Origin: an uncultured Gemmatimonadota bacterium
Lineage (GTDB): Bacteria > Gemmatimonadota > Gemmatimonadetes > Gemmatimonadales > Gemmatimonadaceae
Direction: 5' to 3'
Assembly (NCBI GenBank): GCA_946480295.1
Contig: CAMLIT010000004.1
Coordinates: 12,090 to 76,089 of the forward strand
DNA length: 64,000 nt
The stretch's first letter is position 1; every line of letters begins with the position of its first letter. This document shows positions 57,981 through 64,000 of the stretch, one piece after another. A program made the translations under genes and the position numbers. The notes under the pieces are model-generated. The model was not told where the DNA came from, ran no database searches, and saw only the letters and a list, made by a program, of their open reading frames with translations.

Positions 57981-59069
57981 ATGTCGACCATTCTCTTCAC
58001 CGGCTTTCCCGGGTTCCTCGGCTCGGAGCTCGTCGCCCGCGTACTCCGGCGCGGCGGGACCGACGTCGTCGCCTGCCTCGTGCAGCACAAGTTCCTCGAG
58101 CTGGCGCGTGCGCGCGCCGCGGAGATCGTCGCGAAGGAGGGCATCGCGCCGGAGCGGCTGCGCCTCGTCGAGGGGGACATCACGCTGCCGGACCTCGGGC
58201 TCACGGACGCGGCCGCGCTCCAGGCGGAGGTGGTCGAGATCTTCCACCTCGCGGCGGTCTACGACCTGGAGGTGCGCCGCGACGTGGCGATGCGCGTGAA
58301 CGTGGAGGGGACGCGCAACGTGCTCGACTTCGCCGAGCGCTGCCCGCGGCTGCGGCGACTGCAGTACGTGAGCACCTGCTACGTGAGCGGCCGCTACGAG
58401 GGCGAGTTCCGGGAGGAGGACCTCGAGAAGGGGCAGGCGTTCAACAACTACTACGAGGAGACGAAGCACCTCGCGGAGCTGGAGGTACGCGCCCGGATGG
58501 CGAAGGGGCTTCCGGCCACCATCTACCGTCCGGCGATCGTGGTGGGGGACAGCACGACGGGCGCGACGCAGAAGTACGACGGGCCGTACTTCGTGATGCA
58601 GTGGCTCCTGCGGCAGCCGAAGCTGGCGGTGCTGCCGGTGGTGGGGCGGACGCGGGAGATGGAGCTGAACCTGGTGCCGCGCGACTTCGTGGTGAACGCC
58701 ATCGACTACCTGAGCACGCGGCCGGAATCGTCAGGCAGGACGTACCAGCTCGCGGATCCGGCGCCGCCGACGATCCACGACCTGATCGGGATCCTCGGCG
58801 CGGCGACGGAGCGCCGGATCGTGCGGGTGCCGCTCCCGCTCGGCGTGGCCAAGGGCGCGCTGGCGCACGGCCCGGGGGTGTATCGCCTGATGAAGATCCC
58901 GCCGAGCGCGATCGACTACTTCGTGCATCCGACGCGGTACGACACGCATAACGCGGACGCGGACCTGGCGCCGAGCGGGATCCGGGTGCCGGCGTTCGCG
59001 AGCTACGCGGGGAGCCTCGTGCGGTACATGCGCGCGCATCCGGAGGTGGGGGCGGGGGCGATGGTGTAG
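57981..59069 (+). CDS. Extended SDR / fatty-acyl reductase-like NAD(P)-binding protein
   Basis: A 362-residue extended short-chain dehydrogenase of the NAD_binding_4/thioester-reductase type. It has nucleotide motif TGFPGFLG at residues 7-14, VEGDIT, HLAAVYDLEV, active-site YEETK, and RPAIVVGDSTTG. Such domains reduce acyl-thioesters to aldehydes, or act as epimerases. Being 9 bp downstream of an aldehyde dehydrogenase with a basic amphipathic tail, a lipid acyl/aldehyde conversion is a reasonable hypothesis. An array of heptamer repeats begins one base after its stop codon. Confidence 0.85.
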   Translation: MSTILFTGFPGFLGSELVARVLRRGGTDVVACLVQHKFLELARARAAEIVAKEGIAPERLRLVEGDITLPDLGLTDAAALQAEVVEIFHLAAVYDLEVRRDVAMRVNVEGTRNVLDFAERCPRLRRLQYVSTCYVSGRYEGEFREEDLEKGQAFNNYYEETKHLAELEVRARMAKGLPATIYRPAIVVGDSTTGATQKYDGPYFVMQWLLRQPKLAVLPVVGRTREMELNLVPRDFVVNAIDYLSTRPESSGRTYQLADPAPPTIHDLIGILGAATERRIVRVPLPLGVAKGALAHGPGVYRLMKIPPSAIDYFVHPTRYDTHNADADLAPSGIRVPAFASYAGSLVRYMRAHPEVGAGAMV

Positions 59070-59070
59070 C

Positions 59071-59136
59071 GGGAGGCGGGAGGCGGGAGGCGGGAGGCGG
59101 GAGGCGGGAGGCGTAGGGACGAGGGACGAGGGACGT
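59071..59136 (+). repeat. Heptamer arrays (GGGAGGC)6 and (GGGACGA)3
   Basis: Six perfect GGGAGGC units (59071-59112) start one base after the SDR stop, then three GGGACGA/T units (59116-59136). Same two units in the same order as at 35.0 kb. Confidence 0.85.
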
Positions 59137-59306
59137 GTCCGGGCTGGCTACTCTCGCCGTGCGCTTCGTCCTCGCGGATGGGGCGCGCGCCACGGGACGC
59201 GTGACCATCGAAGGTCATCCGCGGTTGGGCGGGAGGGGCTGTCGCGCCGCGGGGAGCGATCCACGTTCATCCGTGACGTTCGTCCGTGGCATCCGTGTTC
59301 CGCATC

Positions 59307-59346
59307 GTGTGATGCGTCCCCGCCGCGGAACGCGGCGCACGGCGCG
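59307..59346 (+). repeat. Dispersed repeat core, copy D
   Basis: GTGTGATGC, 19 variable bases, then GCGCACGGCGCG (one change from the other copies). It lies downstream of the heptamer arrays in the same orientation as at the other loci. The variable part is an inverted repeat (CCGCGGAACGCGG). Confidence 0.7.
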
Positions 59347-59374
59347 AGGGGCTGATGATCGCGCAGGTCCCCCG

Positions 59375-59417
59375 AAGCAAGTACCTGCTTGCTTTCCCCG
59401 CCGGGCCTCGCTAGGCT
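59375..59417 (+). promoter_or_regulatory. TetR operator and overlapping promoter
   Basis: A perfect 7-bp inverted repeat AAGCAAG-TACCTG-CTTGCTT (59375-59394). Its right arm doubles as a possible -35 (TTGCTT, 59389-59394); 17 bp later is TAGGCT (59412-59417), only 9 bp before the ATG, so the message may be leaderless. This layout suits autorepression. Confidence 0.6.
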
Positions 59418-59426
59418 TCCCCGTCC

Positions 59427-60035
59427 ATGGACATCCGCCAGCGCATCCTCGCCGCCGCCGCGCGCGTCTACGCCCAGCACGGCTTCCGCGGCGCCACCAC
59501 GCGCCTCATCGCCATCGAGGCCGGCGTCAACGAGGTCACGCTCTTCCGCACCTTCGGGTCGAAGGCCGCCCTCTTCGACGAGCTCACGCGCGGCTTCGCC
59601 GCCGCGCCCACGGTCGGCACGCTCCCCGACGTTCCCGTCGACCCCGAGCACGAGCTCACCGAATGGGCGACGGCGACGCTGGCGCACCTGCGCGCGTCGC
59701 GCGCCCTGCTCCGGAAGTCGTTCGCCGACATCGAGGAGCGCCCCGATGCCGCGCGCAACGCGTGCCGCGGGCCGAGCCACGCCAGCCAGGCGCTCACGGC
59801 GTACGTGGCGCGGCTCCAGAAGCACGGGCTCGCCGATCGGGACGCGGACGTCCCGACGGCGGTGGCGATGCTGCTCAGCGTGTTCTTCGGCGACGCGATG
59901 CGGCGCGACGTGATGCCGCACGCCTTTCCGGAACCGGTGGGCGGCGCGCCCCGTAGGTACGTGCGTGCCTTCCTGCGCGCCCTCGGCGCGCGGGTGGAGC
60001 GCAAGCGGGCGACGACGCCGCGCGCGCTCCACTGA
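59427..60035 (+). CDS. TetR-family transcriptional regulator
   Basis: A 202-residue regulator with an N-terminal helix-turn-helix (ILAAAARVYAQHGFRGATTRLIAIEAGVNEVTLFRTFGSK, positions about 6-46, abbreviated here as ILAAAARVYAQHGF and GVNEVTLFRTFGSK) and a variable ligand-binding C-terminal domain. It lies 43 bp upstream of a TolC-adaptor-RND operon on the same strand and has a palindromic operator in front, so it most likely represses itself and the pump until a toxic ligand binds. The last 15 residues are basic. Confidence 0.93.
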   Translation: MDIRQRILAAAARVYAQHGFRGATTRLIAIEAGVNEVTLFRTFGSKAALFDELTRGFAAAPTVGTLPDVPVDPEHELTEWATATLAHLRASRALLRKSFADIEERPDAARNACRGPSHASQALTAYVARLQKHGLADRDADVPTAVAMLLSVFFGDAMRRDVMPHAFPEPVGGAPRRYVRAFLRALGARVERKRATTPRALH

Positions 60036-60078
60036 GCCCCGACGGGCTTCCGCAAATCAGCTTCAGGATCCACGACTC

Positions 60079-61758
60079 ATGAGCACATTCCGCATCCCGG
60101 AGATGCGTCTCCGCGCGGTGCTTCTCCTCCTCGTCGCCTCCGTCCCGCTCGCCGCGCAGCAGCCGGCGGCGACGCGCCGGCTCTCGCTCGCCGACGCCCT
60201 GCGCCTCGCCGCGCAGCAGAGCGAGGCGGTCCAGATCGCCCGCGCCGGCGTGACGCGCGCCACCGGCGCGCACTACCAGGCGCGGAGCCAGTACCTGCCG
60301 CAGCTCAGCGCGACGGGCGCGTACACGCGCACCCTGCGGTCGCAGTTCTCCGGCGTGAGCCTCGGGAGCGCGAGCACGGACACGACGAACCCGCCGCCGC
60401 CGGCGCTCTGCGCGCCGCGCATCCCGCCCGACGCGACACCGGCGCAGCGCCAGGCCGCGCTGGACGCGGCGGTCACGTGCCCGTCGTCCTCGGGCGGCTT
60501 CAACTTCAGCAAGGTCGGCTTCGGCGCGCCGAACCAGTGGGCGCTCGGGCTCAACTTCTCGCAGAGCATCTTCAGCGGGGGCCGCGTCTCGGGCCAGAAC
60601 CAGGCGGCCTCGGCGAACCTCGCCTCGGCGCGCGTCGAGCTCACGGCGCAGCGCGCCCAGGCGGTGCTCGACGTCACGCAGGCCTACTACGACGCGGCGC
60701 TCGCCGACCAGCTCGTGGCGATCGCCGAGTCGACGCTCGTGCAGACCGAGGACGTCCTGCGCCAGACGCGACTCGCTCGGCAGGTGGGGAACACCTCCGA
60801 GTTCGACCTCCTCCGCGCGCAGGTGACGCACGACAACCAGCTGCCGGTCGTCATCCAGCAGCGCAGCAGCCGCGAGGTCGCGTACCTGCGGCTGAAGCAG
60901 CTCCTCAACATCCCGCTCGACGACAGCCTGGACCTGACGACGCCGCTCGACAGCGCGACGTCGCCGACGATCCCGGTGGCGCTGGCGACGCCCGGCGCGG
61001 CGGCGGCCGGAGCCGCGCCCGACACGACCGTCGCCGACCGCGCGCCGGTGCGCGAGGCGGAATCGGCGGTGCGGGCGCAGGAGGGGCTCCTCCGCGTCGC
61101 GCGCGCCGAGCGGCTGCCGTCGATCAGCATCGTCTCCGGCTACCAGCGGCTGTTCTTCCCGACGTCGGTCTTCCCGCAGCTCAGCGACTACCGCGAGAAC
61201 TGGACGGTCGGCGCGTCGCTGGCGCTGCCGCTGTTCACGGGAGGGCGCATCCGCGGCGACGAGCTCGTGGCCGAGGGGAACCTGCAGGAGGCGCGCGCGC
61301 GGCTGCAGCAGACGCAGCAGCTCGCGGCGCTCGACACGCGCGAGGCGATGAACGCGCTGTCGCAGGCGGAAGCGGCCTATCGCGCGAGCCAGGGGACCGC
61401 GGAGCAGGCGGCGCGCGCGTACAGCATCGACCAGATCCGCTACCGCGAGGGGATCTCGACGCAGACGGACCTCGCGCAGTCGCGGCTCCTCGTCGAGCAG
61501 GCGCGGGCGAACCACGCGCAGGCGGCGCGCGACCTCGCGGTGGCGCGCATCCGTCTCGCGCTGCTGCGCGACCTGCCGCTGCAGACGGCGGGCGCGTCGA
61601 GCGCCGCGAGCGCGGCCGCGCGGCAATCGCAGCAGCAGCAGACCGCGCCCGCGCCGTCGGCGGCGCCATCCACCACCACCAACGCCAGCACTTCCTCGGG
61701 AGCTCAGACCGGCGCCGCGCCGGCGGGCACGGGCGGCACGGGGAGCTCCAATCCATGA
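60079..61758 (+). CDS. TolC-family outer-membrane channel
   Basis: A 559-residue OEP protein with a signal peptide (ending PLAAQQ) and two OEP repeats. Recognisable parts are LSLADALRLAAQQS, YLPQLSATGAYTRTL, LNFSQSIFSGGRV and GASLALPLFTGGRI. An insert with two cysteines (about residues 110-135, ALCAPRIP..AVTCPSS) and a Gln/Ala/Ser/Thr-rich tail of about 60 residues are unusual. ATG at 60079 has AGGA; an internal ATG at 60103 would give a tighter signal peptide. Its stop overlaps the adaptor start (ATGA). Confidence 0.92.
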   Translation: MSTFRIPEMRLRAVLLLLVASVPLAAQQPAATRRLSLADALRLAAQQSEAVQIARAGVTRATGAHYQARSQYLPQLSATGAYTRTLRSQFSGVSLGSASTDTTNPPPPALCAPRIPPDATPAQRQAALDAAVTCPSSSGGFNFSKVGFGAPNQWALGLNFSQSIFSGGRVSGQNQAASANLASARVELTAQRAQAVLDVTQAYYDAALADQLVAIAESTLVQTEDVLRQTRLARQVGNTSEFDLLRAQVTHDNQLPVVIQQRSSREVAYLRLKQLLNIPLDDSLDLTTPLDSATSPTIPVALATPGAAAAGAAPDTTVADRAPVREAESAVRAQEGLLRVARAERLPSISIVSGYQRLFFPTSVFPQLSDYRENWTVGASLALPLFTGGRIRGDELVAEGNLQEARARLQQTQQLAALDTREAMNALSQAEAAYRASQGTAEQAARAYSIDQIRYREGISTQTDLAQSRLLVEQARANHAQAARDLAVARIRLALLRDLPLQTAGASSAASAAARQSQQQQTAPAPSAAPSTTTNASTSSGAQTGAAPAGTGGTGSSNP

Positions 61759-62903
61759 TCACGAGATCCAGCATGCACCATAGCCTTCGCGGCGCCGTCG
61801 CGGCGTCGCTCGTCCTGCTCGCCGCCGTCGGCTGCCGCGAGCGGTCCGCCGAGAGCGCGCAGGTGGCGACCCAGAACGCGGTCGTCGTCGGCCCGGAGAA
61901 CGTGGCCGTCGTGCGCCAGGAGGAGATCACGAACGGGCCGGCGATCTCCGGCTCGCTGCAGCCCGCGCTCGAGGCGACGCTGCGCGCGCAGGTCAGCGGG
62001 GCCGTGCTCGAGGCCTACGTGGACGTCGGACAGCACGTGACGAAGGGGCAGCCGCTGATGCGCCTCGACGACACGGCGATCCGCGAGCAGGTGCTCTCCG
62101 CGCGCTCCGCCGTCACGACGGCGCAGAACAACCTCGACCTCGCGGAGCACAACCTGCAGCGCTCGCGCACCCTGCTGCAGGCGGGCGCGATCGCGCAGCG
62201 CGACCTCGAGACGAGCGAGAACGCGGCCGTGTCGGCGCGCGCGCAGCTCGAGAACGCGCGGGCGATGCTCGCCAACGCGGAGAAGCAGCTCTCGTACACG
62301 CGGATCGACGCGCCCTTCACCGGCGCGATCAGCCAGCGCCAGGCGAACCCCGGGGACGTCGTGTCCCCCGGGACGGCGCTGATCACGGTCGTCGACCCGG
62401 GGAGCATGCGGCTCGAGGCGAGCGTGCCGTCCGACCAGCTCGCGGCGGTGCGGCTGGGCATGCCGGTGGACTTCGTCGTCCGCGGCTATCCCACGCGCAC
62501 GTTCACGGGCCGTGTCACGCGCATCAGCCCCGCCGCCGACCCGGCGACGCGGCAGGTGCCGATCGTCGTCACGATCCCGAACGCGGGCAACGCGCTCGTC
62601 GCCGGCCTGTACGCCGACGGGCGCGTGCAGAGCGAGCACCACGTGGCCAACGTCGTGCCGGTGAGCGCGATCGACGAGCGCGGGGTGCGGCCGACGGTCA
62701 TGCGCCTGCGCGGCGGGCGCACGGAGCGCGTCCAGGTGACGCTCGGCATCCGCGACCAGGCGACGGAGCGCGTCGCCGTGACGAGCGGGCTCACCGCGGG
62801 CGACACCGTGCTCACCGGGAGCGCGCTCGGGATCACCGTCGGCACGCCGGTGCGGATCAGCGCGCCGCCGAGCGACGTGAACGGCACGGCGCTGTCGCGC
62901 TGA
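61755..62903 (+). CDS. RND periplasmic adaptor lipoprotein
   Basis: A 382-residue membrane-fusion lipoprotein (lipobox LAAVGC). Lipoyl halves (ATLRAQVSGAVLEAYVDVGQ; YTRIDAPFTGAISQRQANPG) flank a coiled-coil hairpin (about 115-170); beta-barrel (RLEASVPSDQLAAVRLGM) and C-terminal domains follow. It is the adaptor between the TolC-type channel upstream and the RND pump starting 16 bp downstream. Confidence 0.94.
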   Translation: MITRSSMHHSLRGAVAASLVLLAAVGCRERSAESAQVATQNAVVVGPENVAVVRQEEITNGPAISGSLQPALEATLRAQVSGAVLEAYVDVGQHVTKGQPLMRLDDTAIREQVLSARSAVTTAQNNLDLAEHNLQRSRTLLQAGAIAQRDLETSENAAVSARAQLENARAMLANAEKQLSYTRIDAPFTGAISQRQANPGDVVSPGTALITVVDPGSMRLEASVPSDQLAAVRLGMPVDFVVRGYPTRTFTGRVTRISPAADPATRQVPIVVTIPNAGNALVAGLYADGRVQSEHHVANVVPVSAIDERGVRPTVMRLRGGRTERVQVTLGIRDQATERVAVTSGLTAGDTVLTGSALGITVGTPVRISAPPSDVNGTALSR

Positions 62904-62918
62904 CCAGGGAGAGGGCTC

Positions 62919-64000
62919 ATGTTCATCTCGGATTTCGCGATCAAGCGCCCGATCATCACCATCGTGACGATGGTGGCGCTCGTCGTGTTCGGCATCTTCG
63001 CGCTCGTCAAGCTCGACGTCGACGAGCTGCCGGAGATCGACATGCCGGTGGTGTTCGTCGGCATCCCGTACCCGGGCGCGTCACCGGAGCAGGTCGAGCG
63101 CGAGGTCGTGGACCGCGTCGAGGAGCAGGTGAACGCGATCACCGGCCTCGATCAGGTCACGTCGTCGTCGGTGGACGGCTTCGCGCAGATCATCGTCCAG
63201 TTCCAGTTCGGCAAGGATCCCGACCAGGCGGCGCAGGACGTGCGCGACGCCATCTCCAGCATCCGCGGCGACCTGCCGCCGGAGATGAAGGATCCGATCA
63301 TCAAGAAGTTCGACCCGAACGACCAGCCGATCGTCTCGCTCACGCTGTCGTCGCCCTCGCTCTCGCCGGGCGACCTGACGCGCCTCGCGGATCCGGGGAT
63401 CACGAAGGAGCTGCGCGGGATCAACGGCGTGGCGCAGGTGACCGTCGTCGGCGGGGTGGATCCGGAGATCGCCGTCAACGTGCGGCCGGCCGACCTCGAG
63501 GCGACGGGGGTGACGGTCGCGCAGGTGGTGCAGGCGCTGCAGGCGCAGAACCTCGCCGTACCGGTGGGGCGCATCAACGGTCCGCTCCAGGAGCGCACGA
63601 TCCGCCTCAAGGGGCGCATCGAGCGGCCGGAGGACTTCCTGCAGGTCCCGGTGGCGCAGCACGACGGCCGCATCATCCGGCTGGGCGAGGTCGCGGACGT
63701 GCGCGCGCAGCCCGCCGAGCAGCGCACGATGGGGTTGTTCAACGGGAAGGAGGCGATCGGCCTCGACATCACGAAGACGCGCGAGGTGAGCACGACGCGC
63801 GTCGCCGACGACATCAAGGCGAAGGTCCGCGAGATCCAGAAGGAGCTGCCGCCGGGCGTGCACCTCGACGTCGTGCGCGACGCGGGCGAGCGCGTGCGCA
63901 ACTCGGTGCACAACGTCGAGGAGGCGCTGTTCGAGGGGGCCATCCTCACCGTGCTCGTCGTCTTCCTCTTCCTCAACTCCTGGCGCTCGACGGTGATCAC
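62919..64000 (+). CDS. RND efflux permease (3' end outside window)
   Basis: The frame is open from ATG 62919 (GGGAGAGGG ribosome site) to the window end: 360 codons of an expected ~1050. It begins FISDFAIKRPIITIVTMVAL, the first helix of HAE1 pumps, followed by the PN1/PN2 periplasmic region (LPEIDMPVV, PYPGASPEQVEREV, DPDQAAQDVRDAISSIRGDLP) and reaches helix 2 (GAILTVLVVFLFLNSWRST). It is the pump of the TetR-controlled operon. No truncation is implied; the remainder is simply beyond the window. Confidence 0.93.
   Translation, partial: MFISDFAIKRPIITIVTMVALVVFGIFALVKLDVDELPEIDMPVVFVGIPYPGASPEQVEREVVDRVEEQVNAITGLDQVTSSSVDGFAQIIVQFQFGKDPDQAAQDVRDAISSIRGDLPPEMKDPIIKKFDPNDQPIVSLTLSSPSLSPGDLTRLADPGITKELRGINGVAQVTVVGGVDPEIAVNVRPADLEATGVTVAQVVQALQAQNLAVPVGRINGPLQERTIRLKGRIERPEDFLQVPVAQHDGRIIRLGEVADVRAQPAEQRTMGLFNGKEAIGLDITKTREVSTTRVADDIKAKVREIQKELPPGVHLDVVRDAGERVRNSVHNVEEALFEGAILTVLVVFLFLNSWRSTVI

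Larger units (their letters stand above)
59070..59426. other. Repeat-bearing spacer before tetR-type gene
   Basis: 357 bp with no gene. In order: GGGAGGC and GGGACGA arrays (59071-59136), a region of weaker similarity to the other elements, dispersed-repeat core D (59307-59346), and the operator-promoter of the TetR gene (59375-59417). Confidence 0.7.

Noticed and set aside
59071..59136. CRISPR array
   Set aside because: The units are 7-bp head-to-tail repeats without spacers, and there are no cas genes.
1..64000. tRNA or rRNA genes
   Set aside because: No cloverleaf-like segment with a conserved GTTCGA-type T-loop or rRNA core sequence was noticed; not an exhaustive search.

Overview
The window is about 70% GC and densely coded on both strands. 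Its genes belong to a Gram-negative bacterium with a complete outer membrane: SusC/SusD, TonB-dependent receptors, TolC-type channels, RND pumps and many lipoproteins. SusC/D-type uptake, a stand-alone TonB plug lipoprotein, several DUF4142 lipoproteins and very high GC together suggest a soil Gemmatimonadota (Gemmatirosa/Gemmatimonas-like) rather than Bacteroidota. This is inference; no rRNA or tRNA gene was seen.

Positions 1-16.4 kb are a plant cell-wall (pectin/arabinan side chain) utilisation region. It holds a secreted esterase (cut by the window edge), a secreted polygalacturonase-pectin methylesterase fusion, L-ribulose-5-phosphate 4-epimerase and ribulokinase (divergent), a rhamnogalacturonan acetylesterase, xylulokinase, a decayed GH43 gene and a SusC/SusD pair. 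Embedded in it are an orphan plug lipoprotein and an ammonium unit (PII protein + Amt) whose PII T-loop is atypical. 16.5-18 kb holds two palindromic sites upstream of susC, an unrecognised gene and a repeat-rich spacer.

18-23.6 kb is a LytS/LytR-type two-component pair divergent from a MacA-MacB type efflux/export operon. Two near-identical LytTR-type half sites lie between them. 23.8-28.8 kb is a heme-type uptake operon (TonB receptor, binding lipoprotein, permease, ATPase). 28.8-34.5 kb is mixed envelope functions: DedA, L,D-transpeptidase, a DUF4142 protein, a cupredoxin-Rieske pair, an FMN split-barrel protein and a membrane protein.

35-47.7 kb holds two divergent RND efflux operons (adaptor-TolC-adaptor-pump on the minus strand; TolC-adaptor-pump on the plus strand). 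47.8-53 kb is small envelope genes: two more DUF4142 lipoproteins, DUF1275, a DUF1906 hydrolase-like protein, and a lipoprotein/NYN nuclease/HAD operon. 53-59 kb has an M16 peptidase and an aldehyde dehydrogenase-reductase pair. 59.4-64 kb is a TetR regulator with its probable operator followed by a third RND operon, cut by the window end.

The least expected structure is a dispersed composite repeat. It combines arrays of a 7-bp G3N4 unit (GGGAGGC, GGGACGA and relatives), usually starting within a few bases of a stop codon, with a core GTGTGATGC-N19..21-(A/G)CGCACGGCGCG. The core occurs four times, at 17.7, 17.95, 34.7 and 59.3 kb, always in the same order relative to the array at its own locus. 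Longer flanking homology links the copies.
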